Part shown: positions 47,374 through 56,021 of the stretch, in pieces | How the letters are laid out: each line of letters opens with the position of its first letter | Numbering within the stretch: the stretch's first letter is position 1 | The notes under the pieces: model-generated | The model's database searches: none | Told to the model about the DNA's origin: nothing | The model's input: the letters and a program-made list of their open reading frames with translations, nothing else | Program-made: the position numbers and the translations under genes | Assembly: GCF_024158035.1 (NCBI RefSeq) | Contig: NZ_JAMZEK010000001.1 | Coordinates: forward strand, 1,406,001-1,470,000 | DNA: 64,000 nt | Direction: 5' to 3' | DNA from: Dyella lutea | Lineage (GTDB): Bacteria > Pseudomonadota > Gammaproteobacteria > Xanthomonadales > Rhodanobacteraceae

Positions 47374-47745
47374 ATGAAACCGATCGTTGCCGTCCTGATG
47401 TTGTCGGTGGTGCTTGGCCCGGCGCATGCAGCCAAGGCTTGCCCCGCTGCGGAACAGGCGCTGACGGGTGCGTGGCAGCAGCGTGGCGCCGCCGGCTTCT
47501 TCGAAGAGTTTTCCCTGCAGGTCGAGGCGGGCAGACACGTGCTCGATTCATGGCTGCATCAGAGGCCCGACATCACCGGCGCGAGCTGGAAGTTGGTCGA
47601 CTGCAGGCTGATCGTCGAATCAACGGATGATGGAGTTGGCACGTTACGGTTCCGCGTCCTCGGGCTGAAGCACGACACGCTGCGCCTCTACGACGAGTCG
47701 GACCGCGTCGAGTCCATCTATGTGCGGGTGCCGGAACAACCCTGA
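47374..47745 (+). CDS. Hypothetical secreted protein
   Basis: A 123-residue protein with a clear signal peptide (KPIVAVLMLSVVLGPAHA, cleavage near residue 19). The mature part has two Cys (ACPAAEQ and VDCRLIVES) probably joined, and a beta-rich end. I recognise no family. ATG 47374 follows GAGGTG; an in-frame ATG 9 nt earlier is possible. The 218-nt gap from the divergent ferritin-like gene shows no clear regulatory element. Confidence 0.72.
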   Translation: MKPIVAVLMLSVVLGPAHAAKACPAAEQALTGAWQQRGAAGFFEEFSLQVEAGRHVLDSWLHQRPDITGASWKLVDCRLIVESTDDGVGTLRFRVLGLKHDTLRLYDESDRVESIYVRVPEQP

Positions 47746-47794
47746 CGAACCCGGCCTGGCCGGCACCGCGGCGTAGCTCCACACGGCGCCGTCT

Positions 47795-48736
47795 TCAGTG
47801 CGAAAGAACCCCGATCGCGCGCAGCCACCGCTCTGCCAGCGTCGGCCATCGCCCGACCGGCAGGTTGGGCTTGCGCAGGCCGAACGCGTGGCCGCCTTGC
47901 GCGTACAGGTGCATCTCGGTCGGTACGCCGGCCTTGTGCAGGGCGACGTAGTAGGCCAGCGCCTGTTCGACGCCATCCACATGGTCGTCCTCCGCCATCA
48001 CGATGAAGGTCGGCGGCGTATCGGCGGTGGGGTGGATGTCCGGACGCAGGCTGAGATCGTTCCCGTTACGGGTGGCGCGGTCCTCGTCCTCGTGCGCCCA
48101 CAGGTGGCCGGGATAGATCGCCATGGCGAAGTCGGGGCGGTTGGAAAGACGGTCGGCGGCATCCACCGGCGCGTAGGTGCGGTGCTGGAAGTGGGTGCTG
48201 ACCGCCGCGACCAGATGGCCGCCGGCGGAAAAGCCGATGACGCCGACCTTGTGCGGGTCGATATGCCACTCGGCCGCGTGCTCGCGTACCAGTCCGATGG
48301 TGCGCTGCGCGTCCTGAAGTGCGGTCTGCACCTTAGGGTAGTAGCGGTGGTTGTCGACCCAGGTGGGGCCTGAATTCGGCACGCGGTATTTCAGCAGGAT
48401 GCAGGTGATGCCGCGCGAGGTCAGCCAGTCGCAGATCTCGGTGCCTTCAAGGTCCATCGCCAGGATCTGGTAGCCGCCGCCGGGAAACACCACGACCGCC
48501 GCTCCGGTGTTGCGCCCCTTCGGCGGATAGCGCGTCATCGTCGGTACGCTGACGTTGCTTACCTTGGGCCAGTCGGTGCCGAGTGTTTCGGGCGGCGGGT
48601 GGGGCAGGGCATCGGGCACTTCGCCCGGCCAGATCGGTACTTGTTTCAGTTCGGGGCCTGGCTGCCAGGTGGTCGCGTGGAGGGCGGCGCCGACGAGGGC
48701 GAGCAGGGCGGACAGTAGCAGCGTCGGGGTTTTCAT
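47795..48736 (-). CDS. Alpha/beta hydrolase, exported (esterase/xylanase-like), copy 1
   Basis: A 313-residue protein with a signal peptide (LLLSALLALVGAALHA) and an alpha/beta hydrolase fold. The oxyanion segment VVVFPGGGYQILA corresponds to HGGG of the hormone-sensitive-lipase/BD-FAE type. The nucleophile is Ser in IGFSAGGHL, the acid Asp is in MAEDDHVDG and the His in AQGGHAFGL. Similar enzymes deacetylate polysaccharides or cleave small esters. It is a close paralogue of the next gene, 50 nt upstream on the same strand, so the pair arose by tandem duplication. Confidence 0.88.
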   Translation of the reverse strand: MKTPTLLLSALLALVGAALHATTWQPGPELKQVPIWPGEVPDALPHPPPETLGTDWPKVSNVSVPTMTRYPPKGRNTGAAVVVFPGGGYQILAMDLEGTEICDWLTSRGITCILLKYRVPNSGPTWVDNHRYYPKVQTALQDAQRTIGLVREHAAEWHIDPHKVGVIGFSAGGHLVAAVSTHFQHRTYAPVDAADRLSNRPDFAMAIYPGHLWAHEDEDRATRNGNDLSLRPDIHPTADTPPTFIVMAEDDHVDGVEQALAYYVALHKAGVPTEMHLYAQGGHAFGLRKPNLPVGRWPTLAERWLRAIGVLSH

Positions 48737-48786
48737 CCTGTCGACCTCGGTCGTGGCGGGTTCGGGTATCGGATGGCGGCAGATGA

Positions 48787-49725
48787 TCAGGGCGACAGCA
48801 CGCCCTCGGTCACCAGCCAGGTCTCCACCAGCGCCGGCCAGTGGGTGATCGGCAGCCGGGTCGGCCGCAGGCCGAAGGCGTGGCCGCCGTGGGCGTACAG
48901 GTGCATCTCCACCGGCACGTCGGCTTCCTTCAGTGCGTTGTAGTAGGCCTGCGCCTGATCGACGCCGTCGACGTGGTCGTCCTCGGCCATCACGATGAAG
49001 GTCGGTGGCGTGTACCTGGTAACGGGCACGTTCCGGTTGAAGCCATCTGGCGTGGCGAGGTGGCCCGGGTAGACCGCGACGGCGAAGTCCGGGCGGGCAC
49101 TCAACGTGTCGGTGGCGTCGACCGGCTTGTAAATCGGCAGGTCGTAGTTCGTGCTGGCCTGCGCCACCAGGTAGCCGCCGGCGGAGAAGCCGAGCACGCC
49201 GATCCGGTGTGGATCGATATGCCACGCTGTTGCGTGCTGGCGCACCAGGCGGATCGTGCGCTGGGCGTCCTGCAGGGCAGGCACCGGGATCGCGAAGTTG
49301 TGCGCGCGGCAGTCGCAGTGCCAGTCGTACGGGATGCCCGGTACGCGGTACTTCAGCAGCACGCAGGTGATGCCGCGCGCGGTGAGCCAGTCGCAGACCT
49401 CGGAGCCTTCCAGGTCGATCGCCAGGATCTCGAAGCCGCCGCCGGGAAACACCACCACCGCGGCTCCGGTGTTCTTCCCCTTCGGCGGATACACGGTATA
49501 GGTCGGCCGGGACACGTTGCGGATCGATTGCCAGGGCTTGCCGGCCACCAGCTCGGTCGTCACCGGAGTTGCCGACTCGGGCCCGGGCAGCGCCTGCGCC
49601 CCCGGAGGCGTGCCGGGCCAGACCGGCTGCTGCTTCAGCCCGTGTCCCGGTTGCCAGACGGCGGCGTGGGCAGCCATCCCCCACAGGGCAAGCAAGGCGA
49701 ACATGGCCAGGCGTGGCAGCTTCAT
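48787..49725 (-). CDS. Alpha/beta hydrolase, exported, copy 2
   Basis: A 312-residue paralogue of the downstream gene, sharing long identical blocks (NTGAAVVVFPGGG, CDWLTARGITC, TPPTFIVMAEDDHVDGV). The triad is intact: Ser in LGFSAGGYL, Asp in AEDDHVDG, His in AHGGHAFGL. It differs by an insertion with paired Cys (DWHCDCRAHNF) and by lacking the ARTG region of copy 1. The signal peptide is LPRLAMFALLALWGMAAHA. ATG 49725 starts directly at this peptide; ATG 49761 (12 residues longer) has a somewhat better upstream GGAACGG. Confidence 0.87.
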   Translation of the reverse strand: MKLPRLAMFALLALWGMAAHAAVWQPGHGLKQQPVWPGTPPGAQALPGPESATPVTTELVAGKPWQSIRNVSRPTYTVYPPKGKNTGAAVVVFPGGGFEILAIDLEGSEVCDWLTARGITCVLLKYRVPGIPYDWHCDCRAHNFAIPVPALQDAQRTIRLVRQHATAWHIDPHRIGVLGFSAGGYLVAQASTNYDLPIYKPVDATDTLSARPDFAVAVYPGHLATPDGFNRNVPVTRYTPPTFIVMAEDDHVDGVDQAQAYYNALKEADVPVEMHLYAHGGHAFGLRPTRLPITHWPALVETWLVTEGVLSP

Positions 49726-49820
49726 CAGGCGTGTACCGGACAGAACGGAAAGGCGCAGCATGCGCCCGTTCCGTGGAGCCGGCCGGACCGGATGGTGGCT
49801 TTTTCCGGGAAGACGTGTCG

Positions 49821-50534
49821 TCAGGCCGATGGGCGTGGCGCCCTCGCACCCATCACCAGCAGCCACAGGCAGGTACCGATCTCGCCCAGCGCGGCCGGCA
49901 GCGTGACGTAGCCGGCGAAGTCCATGTCGTTGTAGCCGACGACGAGCACCTGCCCGGCGAAGTCCGCGACGTAGGACAGGCCGCCCAGCATCAGCAGGTA
50001 GCCCAGCACACGGGGGAGCTGTCCCGAGCGCACTACCAGCGAGCCGAACGGGATCAGCCACAACCCCCAGAAGATCTGTGCGATCAGCAGCGCGTTGTCG
50101 TGCGCCGACAGCTGCAGCATCACTTGGGTCTGCACCTGGCCGGCGTCCAGCGCATGCAGCCAGGGCGCCTGGCCGAGCAGGGTGAGTACGTCGAGCTTGT
50201 GCTGCAGCGAGGCGATCGACAGCGGTACGCTGACCAGCGCCAGCACCACCATCAGCACCGCGGCACAGCGGTCCGCCGCACCGAGCAACCGGTAGAGCAG
50301 CACGGGCAGCAACAGGAACTCGATGTAGCAGAACAGCCCCGCCGCGATGCCTGTGCGGAACAGCGCTTCGTGCGCCAGGATGTTGCGCACGGCCATGGCC
50401 GGATCGCCGTGGCTGCCGGTGATCGACGGCACGATCATCAGGCTGAAGATGCCGGTGATCACGTTGATCAGGTAGGCCGCACCCGCCGTGCGGGCCAGCC
50501 GGCGGGTGGATCGGTCACTGTCGTCCATGGCCAT
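49821..50534 (-). CDS. DUF4386 family membrane protein
   Basis: A 237-residue membrane protein with six or seven hydrophobic segments. The N-terminal TRRLARTAGAAYLINVITGIF and the later LIAQIFWGLWLIPFGSLVVRSGQLPRVLG are typical of DUF4386. Function unknown. It is followed on the same strand by the two hydrolase genes and preceded 36 nt upstream by the DUF6326-like gene. Confidence 0.85.
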   Translation of the reverse strand: MAMDDSDRSTRRLARTAGAAYLINVITGIFSLMIVPSITGSHGDPAMAVRNILAHEALFRTGIAAGLFCYIEFLLLPVLLYRLLGAADRCAAVLMVVLALVSVPLSIASLQHKLDVLTLLGQAPWLHALDAGQVQTQVMLQLSAHDNALLIAQIFWGLWLIPFGSLVVRSGQLPRVLGYLLMLGGLSYVADFAGQVLVVGYNDMDFAGYVTLPAALGEIGTCLWLLVMGARAPRPSA

Positions 50535-50570
50535 GCGAAGGCTCCCGGGGGTGGGTGCGAGACGTTGTGT

Positions 50571-51005
50571 TCAGGGTGTCGCGAGGGCGCGTCGCGGCCA
50601 GCGCCAGGCCACCCACACAATTCCCAGCGAGAGCAGCACTTCGATCACGCCGAGGAAGAGGTAGAACTGCCAGGCGCCCGCCATCGTCATCAGCATGATC
50701 GCGGTGTAGGCCAGTCCGAACAGCGCGCTGGTCCAACGCGCCAGCGCGGCAGGCAGCAGCAGGACGGCGCAGACCATCAGGGCCGGGATCGCCATCATCG
50801 CCGAGGTGCCCAGCAGCACGCCTTGGGTCACTGCGCCGAGCGGTTCCATCCTTCCCGCCAGCATCCCGCCGAGCTTGCCCGGCACGTACAGGCCGAAATA
50901 GTCGCCGTAGACGTAGCAGAACATCAGCGAGGCCCACAGGCCGGCCAGCTTGAGTCGCGGGCTCAGCGGCGGATCGTGCAGCGGAGCGCGTTGCGGGTCG
51001 GCCAT
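50571..51005 (-). CDS. DUF6326 family small membrane protein
   Basis: A 144-residue protein with four predicted helices. The pattern KLAGLWASLMFCYVYGDYFGL, then PGKLGGMLAGRM, then IPALM and a final AWRWPRRA matches small membrane proteins of the DUF6326 type. Function unknown. ATG 51005 follows GAGGGATC. Probably co-transcribed with the DUF4386 gene (36 nt apart). Confidence 0.8.
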   Translation of the reverse strand: MADPQRAPLHDPPLSPRLKLAGLWASLMFCYVYGDYFGLYVPGKLGGMLAGRMEPLGAVTQGVLLGTSAMMAIPALMVCAVLLLPAALARWTSALFGLAYTAIMLMTMAGAWQFYLFLGVIEVLLSLGIVWVAWRWPRRALATP

Positions 51006-51131
51006 GGCGTGATCCCTCGAGCGGAAAGGTCGTTCCGGGCGCCGCTGAGGGTAGATGGGCGCGATCGGCGGGCGGATGTGGCACAGGTCATGACTCATGG
51101 GGGGCGATGCGCCTCCCGCGAAGCGCCCGGT

Positions 51132-51977
51132 TCAGGCGGCGGCTTCGTCGAACGTCGTCGCCGTGCCGACCGGTGTCCATGCCGCCAGATCGCGCAACAA
51201 CTGCTCTGCATGACCGCGCACCGCATCCAGCGCATCCTGGCCGAGCTGCAGGCGAAGTGGCGTGTGTGCGGCACCCAGGGCCTGGTCCACTGCGGCGGCA
51301 GCCTTCGCTGGATCGCCGGCCTGGGTGGCGTGCATGGCATGGGCGAACGCGCGGGTGGCACCGACGGTGTCGCGGTAGGCATCCAGTGCCGGCATGTGCT
51401 TCATCGCCGCCCCGGCGAGGTTGGTGCGGAAGGCGCCCGGCTCGACGATCAGCACCCTGATGCCGAACGGCGCGACCTCGGCGGCCAGTGCCTCGGACAG
51501 GCCTTCCAGCGCGAACTTGCTGGCCGAGTAGGCGCCGAAGCCGGCGAAGGACAGCTGCCCGCCCATGCTTGAGATATTGACGATAGCTCCCGCGCGCTGG
51601 CTGCGCAGCTGCGGCAGGGCGGCACGGATCACTGCGGCGGCGCCGAAGAAATTGGTCTCCATCTGCGCGCGCAGTGCCTGCGCGGAGGTTTCCTCCACCG
51701 CACCGACGATGCCGTAGCCGGCGTTGTTGATCAGCACGTCGATGCGGCCGAAACGCTCCACCGTCGCCGTCACGGCGGCTTCGGCCGCACCTTCGCGGGT
51801 GACGTCGAGCGGCTGCACCAGCACGCGTTCGGGTGCCAGCGCCGCGAGGGCGGCCAGCTTGCCGGTGTCGCGCGCGGTGGCGACCACGCGGTCGCCCTGC
51901 GCCAGCGCGTACCGGGCGAAGGCCTCGCCGAAGCCGCTGGATGCGCCGGTGATGAACCAGACCTGGGACGTTGTCAT
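51132..51977 (-). CDS. SDR family oxidoreductase
   Basis: A 281-residue classical short-chain dehydrogenase. The cofactor motif TGASSGFG is at residues 10-17, NNAGYG near 83, the catalytic Ser in NISSM and the YxxxK pair in YSASK (about 152-156). The Arg in VVATARD after strand 2 suggests NADP. It is divergent from a LysR gene 113 nt away, which may control it. The substrate is unknown. Confidence 0.92.
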   Translation of the reverse strand: MTTSQVWFITGASSGFGEAFARYALAQGDRVVATARDTGKLAALAALAPERVLVQPLDVTREGAAEAAVTATVERFGRIDVLINNAGYGIVGAVEETSAQALRAQMETNFFGAAAVIRAALPQLRSQRAGAIVNISSMGGQLSFAGFGAYSASKFALEGLSEALAAEVAPFGIRVLIVEPGAFRTNLAGAAMKHMPALDAYRDTVGATRAFAHAMHATQAGDPAKAAAAVDQALGAAHTPLRLQLGQDALDAVRGHAEQLLRDLAAWTPVGTATTFDEAAA

Positions 51978-52090
51978 GGGGTATCTCCTCGTGCGGCACC
52001 GGAGCGGCGCCTCCGGGAATCAAGATGCCTCCGCGGATACTGTTTGATAATTCCGTTTTTTCCGCATGGGTTATTCGATATCGTGCAGCA

Positions 52091-52987
52091 ATGGATCGCG
52101 ATGTCCTGACCCATCTTCCGGTGGTCGCCGCCGTGGCGCGGCGGCGCAGCTTCGCCGCGGCGGCAGCCGAGCTGGGCATGAGTCCGTCGGCGGTGAGCCA
52201 CGCCGTGCGGCTGGTCGAGGACCGGCTGAAGGCCCCGCTGTTCGCGCGCACCACGCGCAGCGTGGCGCTCACCGAAGCGGGCGAGCATTTCTTTGCCCGT
52301 GCCTTGCCGGCGCTCCAGCAACTGGCCGAAGCCACCGAGGCGACGCGTGCGCTCAAGGGTGTGGTCAGTGGCACGTTGCGCATCAACGCGCCGCGCGTGG
52401 CGTTGCCGATGGCGCTGACCGAGCTGGTCGCAACGCTGGCCACGCGCCACCCGGACCTGGCGGTCGACGTGACCTGCGACGACGCGCTCAGCGACATCGT
52501 CGCGCAGGGCTACGACGTCGGCGTGCGGCTGGGCGAGATGGTGGCCGAGGACATGGTGGCGGTGCGGCTCACCCCGCCGGTGCGGGCGGTCATGGTGGCG
52601 TCGCCCGCCTATCTCGCCGCACACGGCACGCCCACGCGCGTGACCGATCTGCAGGCGCACAACTGCATCAACTACCGCCAGGCCAGCACCGGCGGCACCT
52701 ACGCGTGGGAACTGCGCGAGCGCGGCAAGGACGTCACGGTGGCGGTGCACGGCACGGCGCGTGTGTCCGATTCGCTGTTCGCCATCGACCTGGCACTGGC
52801 CGGGGTGGGCATCGCTTACCTGTTCGAGCCGCTGGTCGCCGGGCACCTGCGCGACGGTCGGCTGGTGCCGGTGTTGCCGAAGGCGGCGATGCCGGAGCCT
52901 GGGCTGTTCCTGTACTTTCCGCGGCGCGCTTCGGAAGCGCCTAAGCTGCGCGCGCTGATCGAGGCCGCGCGCGAGCGGCTGGACTGA
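52091..52987 (+). CDS. LysR family transcriptional regulator
   Basis: A 298-residue LysR regulator. The HTH is LPVVAAVARRRSFAAAAAELGMSPSAVSHAV with FARTTRSVALTEAGE after it; the effector domain contains INYRQASTGGTYAWEL. It is divergent from the SDR gene, and the 113-nt gap contains A/T-rich sequence with an 8-bp palindrome CGATATCG (52076-52083) and GATAAT/GTTATTC half sites, likely operator material. ATG 52091. Confidence 0.92.
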   Translation: MDRDVLTHLPVVAAVARRRSFAAAAAELGMSPSAVSHAVRLVEDRLKAPLFARTTRSVALTEAGEHFFARALPALQQLAEATEATRALKGVVSGTLRINAPRVALPMALTELVATLATRHPDLAVDVTCDDALSDIVAQGYDVGVRLGEMVAEDMVAVRLTPPVRAVMVASPAYLAAHGTPTRVTDLQAHNCINYRQASTGGTYAWELRERGKDVTVAVHGTARVSDSLFAIDLALAGVGIAYLFEPLVAGHLRDGRLVPVLPKAAMPEPGLFLYFPRRASEAPKLRALIEAARERLD

Positions 52988-52997
52988 CGTTGCCCAC

Positions 52998-53027
52998 GCA
53001 CGGCCGGGCAATCCTGCTCGGCCGTGC
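52998..53027. terminator. Inverted repeat between convergent genes
   Basis: Arms GCACGGCCG and CGGCCGTGC around a 12-nt loop that can extend the stem (GCA/TGC). It lies between the LysR stop and the ankyrin gene stop. No U-tract, so termination strength is uncertain. Confidence 0.5.
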
Positions 53028-53038
53028 GCGTTCGGAAC

Positions 53039-54604
53039 TCAGGTTGAGGCCTGCCGCAACGCGTCGAAATACGCGGCGATCTCCTCGGGAAAGGAGTAGC
53101 GCTCCTCCGGCACGGGCGAGCCGGCCTCGACCAGCGCCTGGGCGCAGCCCAGCCAGTCGCCGCCGGGCGTGGTTTCGGCATTGGAGGCGAAGCTGAGCGT
53201 GCCGTAGACGTTGTCGTTGTAGCCGTGGCGTTCGTCGTAGTGGGCGCCGTGGGCGAGCAGGAAGCGGGCGAGCGATGCGTTGCCGCGGAACACCGCCCAG
53301 TTCAACGCGCTGCCGTCGATGTCGCCGCCGCGGGTGGCGATGGGCCAGCCCGCTTCCACCATCACTCGCACCGCTTCATCCTGGCCGGTGGCGGCCAGTT
53401 CCGGCAGCAGGCGCAGTTCGGCCGGGTGCAGCTGGGCGAGCATCCCGGGTGCCTCGTCCAGCAGGCGCCGGACCGTGGCGCGGTCGGCCCGGGCACAGGC
53501 GGCGAGCAGGGTGTCGGAGGGGCCCGGTGTCTCCGGTGCGGCACCGGCCTGCAGCAGTCGTTCGGCCACGCCGTCGAGCCCCAGGGAGCGGGCGAACCGC
53601 AGCGCGCTGACGCCGTGCGCGTTGCGCACCGAGGGATCGGCGCCGGCCTCGAGCAGGATGGTGATCACCTCGGGCGATCGGCGACGACGGATCGCGTGCA
53701 GCAGCAGGCAGCCGTTCGGTCCGGGTTCGTTCGGGTCACCGCCGTGGGCCAGCATCAGGCGCACCGTGTCGGGCAGTTCGCCATCGAGTGCGCGGAACAG
53801 CGCGTTGCTGCCGGTGACGCGCGCCCCGGCCTCCAGCAGCAGGCCTACCAGGCTGGTGTCGGCGACTTCGGCGGCGTGGTACAGCGACTCGTTGTCGTTG
53901 GGGTTGGCGCCCGCCTGCAACAGGCGCCGGGTGATCGCCACGTCGTGGTTGCGTCCCGCGGCACCGTACAGCGCGCTGAGCGGATCGTCGGGCAACTGCG
54001 GGTCATGCCAGCGCACGTCCGGATCGGCGCCGGCCGCAAGCAGGCGGTCGACGCAGGTGCGGATGCCTGCGGCGAAGGCCGGCAGCGAAACCAGCGCGGA
54101 GAATGTGGCGCAGACCAGCGGTGCCATGCCGTTGCCGGCGCGCGCGGTGTTAGCCCACGTCGGATCAGCCGCGATCGCTGCCTGCACCGTGGCGACGTCG
54201 CCGATCGCGCAGGCCAGTACCGAATCGCCCTCCAGCAACTGCGGATGCTCGCGCAACAGGCGTTCGGCCAGATGCGGCTTCGCCGGCTGGTAGCCGTGTC
54301 CGAAAGCCCAGCGTTGCCACTGCTGTCGACGTGCGGCGGTGTCGGCCGAAGTGGATTGCAGGGCGACGTAATCCTTCAGCTGCGTCCAGGATTCGAAGCC
54401 GTATTCGCGCGCCACGCACGATTGCGCGTCATGCAGTCGCCACTCCCTCGCGACGATGGCGGCGTGGTCGAGGCCAGACGCGGCGGGCAAGGCGCGGCGC
54501 ATACGTTCAAGTGCGTCAGCAGCGCGATGGTGCACGCTGTCGAGCAGGGACTTGGCCTGCTTCTTCAGGTGATCCAGGTGCGGACGGGCGGGAAGCTCGT
54601 TCAT
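53039..54604 (-). CDS. Ankyrin-repeat protein
   Basis: A 521-residue protein. The N-terminal 120 residues are helical (HLDHLKKQAKSLLDSVHH) and include a segment, CVAREYGFESWTQLKDYV, that is common at the front of similar ankyrin proteins. From about residue 130 there are roughly eight to ten ankyrin-type repeats, seen as LLEAGADP, LLQAGANPN and LLLEAGARV. No signal peptide, so cytoplasmic. A scaffold role is likely; no partner is suggested by context. The gap to the divergent SDR gene (267 nt) has no clear motif. Confidence 0.87.
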   Translation of the reverse strand: MNELPARPHLDHLKKQAKSLLDSVHHRAADALERMRRALPAASGLDHAAIVAREWRLHDAQSCVAREYGFESWTQLKDYVALQSTSADTAARRQQWQRWAFGHGYQPAKPHLAERLLREHPQLLEGDSVLACAIGDVATVQAAIAADPTWANTARAGNGMAPLVCATFSALVSLPAFAAGIRTCVDRLLAAGADPDVRWHDPQLPDDPLSALYGAAGRNHDVAITRRLLQAGANPNDNESLYHAAEVADTSLVGLLLEAGARVTGSNALFRALDGELPDTVRLMLAHGGDPNEPGPNGCLLLHAIRRRRSPEVITILLEAGADPSVRNAHGVSALRFARSLGLDGVAERLLQAGAAPETPGPSDTLLAACARADRATVRRLLDEAPGMLAQLHPAELRLLPELAATGQDEAVRVMVEAGWPIATRGGDIDGSALNWAVFRGNASLARFLLAHGAHYDERHGYNDNVYGTLSFASNAETTPGGDWLGCAQALVEAGSPVPEERYSFPEEIAAYFDALRQAST

Positions 54605-54871
54605 GACAACCTCCATGCAATAGGTGCCGAAGGTCCGCAATCCCGGCTGCACAAAGGTTGGTGGTGGCGAGCGTTCGACAAGTGGGTTGAACCCTTTCCG
54701 CGGACCCGGTGGCGGCTTGCAACGCCGGGGCGGGAGCATAGCAAAGGCGGCCGCGGCGCAGGCGCGCTTGAAAGCGCCGTGGCGGTACCCAGTTCGTCGG
54801 TTTCGGACATGCCCGGTTCCCGGCGCCGCCCGGGCGCGGTGACCTCACTCACTTCCTGAAAGGATCTCCCC

Positions 54872-55666
54872 ATGCATATCGATCTCTCCTCCCGCACCGC
54901 CATCGTCAGCGGTTCCACCGCCGGCATCGGGCTGGCCATCGCGCAAGGCCTGGCCGGCGCGGGCGCCCACGTCGTCGTCAACGGCCGCACACAGGCGCGG
55001 GTGGACGAGGCCCTCGCGACGATCCGCCAGGCCGTGCCGCAGGCCAAGCTCACCGGCGTGGCTGCCGACCTGGGTACGGCCACGGGCGCCGCGCAGCTGA
55101 TCGCAGTGATGCCGGAGGCGGACATCCTGGTGAACAACCTGGGCATCTTCGAGCCGAAGCCGTTCTTCGAGATTCCGGACGAGGACTGGCAGCGCTTCTT
55201 CGAGGTGAACGTGCTGAGCGGCGTGCGCCTGTCGCGTCACTACGCGCAGGGCATGGCGCAGCGCGGCTGGGGGCGCATCCAGTTCATCTCGAGCGAATCG
55301 GGCGTGCAGATTCCGGTGGAGATGGTCCACTACGGCATGAGCAAGGCGGCACAGTTGGCCGTGTCGCGCGGCCTGGCCGAGACGCTGGCCGGCACCGGCG
55401 TGACGGTCAACGCGATCCTGCCCGGTCCTACCCGTTCCGAAGGCGTCAACGAGTTCATCGCCAAGATCGCCGCCGGCCGCGGCGTGCCCGCCGAACAGGT
55501 GGAGCGCGAGTTCATTGCCACCGAGCGCCCGAGCTCGCTGATCAAGCGCCTGGCGACGGTGGAGGAAGTGGCGAGCCTGTCGGTGTATCTCGCCTCCGAG
55601 CAGGCATCGGCGACGACGGGGGCGGCGGTGCGGGTGGATGGTGGGGTGGTGCGGTCGATTGTTTGA
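54872..55666 (+). CDS. SDR family oxidoreductase
   Basis: A 264-residue classical SDR. The cofactor motif is SGSTAGIG (residues 13-20), followed by NNLGI in place of the usual NNAG. The catalytic Ser is in ISSES and the YxxxK pair in YGMSK. The C-terminus ATTGAAVRVDGGVVRSIV matches the Bacillus-type SDRs annotated as oxidoreductases. A GAAAGGATC ribosome site precedes ATG 54872. The substrate is unknown. Confidence 0.92.
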   Translation: MHIDLSSRTAIVSGSTAGIGLAIAQGLAGAGAHVVVNGRTQARVDEALATIRQAVPQAKLTGVAADLGTATGAAQLIAVMPEADILVNNLGIFEPKPFFEIPDEDWQRFFEVNVLSGVRLSRHYAQGMAQRGWGRIQFISSESGVQIPVEMVHYGMSKAAQLAVSRGLAETLAGTGVTVNAILPGPTRSEGVNEFIAKIAAGRGVPAEQVEREFIATERPSSLIKRLATVEEVASLSVYLASEQASATTGAAVRVDGGVVRSIV

Positions 55667-55814
55667 GCGCGTGCTCGAGCTTTCATTTTCGGACGCGCTC
55701 TGCCGTGACACGTAGACCCCACGCTTCTTGCCGCACGCGGCACGCCACTCGCTCTCCTGCCTTCTTTCCCTCCCGGGGAGGAGGGCCACGTCTCCCGTGT
55801 CCCTCACCGTCGTC

Positions 55815-55834
55815 ATTCCCGCGTAAGCGGGAAT
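55815..55834 (-). repeat. Dispersed palindromic repeat, copy 2
   Basis: Arms ATTCCCGC and GCGGGAAT around GTAA. With flanks it shares the core TGGATTCCCGC...GCGGGAATGACG with 7991-8017 in opposite orientation. It is in the 355-nt gap between the SDR and LysR genes. Confidence 0.6.
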
Positions 55835-55888
55835 CCATTTTGCTTTTTGCGCTTAAGAGCCAAGAGCGTTTCGTCCTCCTACGGAGGG

Positions 55889-55932
55889 CGAGTTACTTCT
55901 CTTTGCGTGGCGACCCAAGAGAAAGTGACTCG
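55889..55932. repeat. Imperfect inverted repeat in the 355-nt gap
   Basis: CGAGTTACTTCTCTTTG (55889-55905) faces CAAGAGAAAGTGACTCG (55916-55932), which pair with two mismatches. Sequences of this kind appear between genes in Xanthomonadales genomes; calling it a dispersed family member is inference. The remainder of the gap (55667-56021) holds copy 2 of the ATTCCC repeat and a short CCTCC/GGAGG hairpin (about 55875-55887). I see no gene. Confidence 0.5.
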
Positions 55933-56021
55933 GGCGCCGAAGGCGCACGAAAGCCTTTGTTTTTCGTATCCCAACGTTGCGAACAACTGGCCACCGCTGA
56001 CGAGGAGCGGCTGAAACGCCC

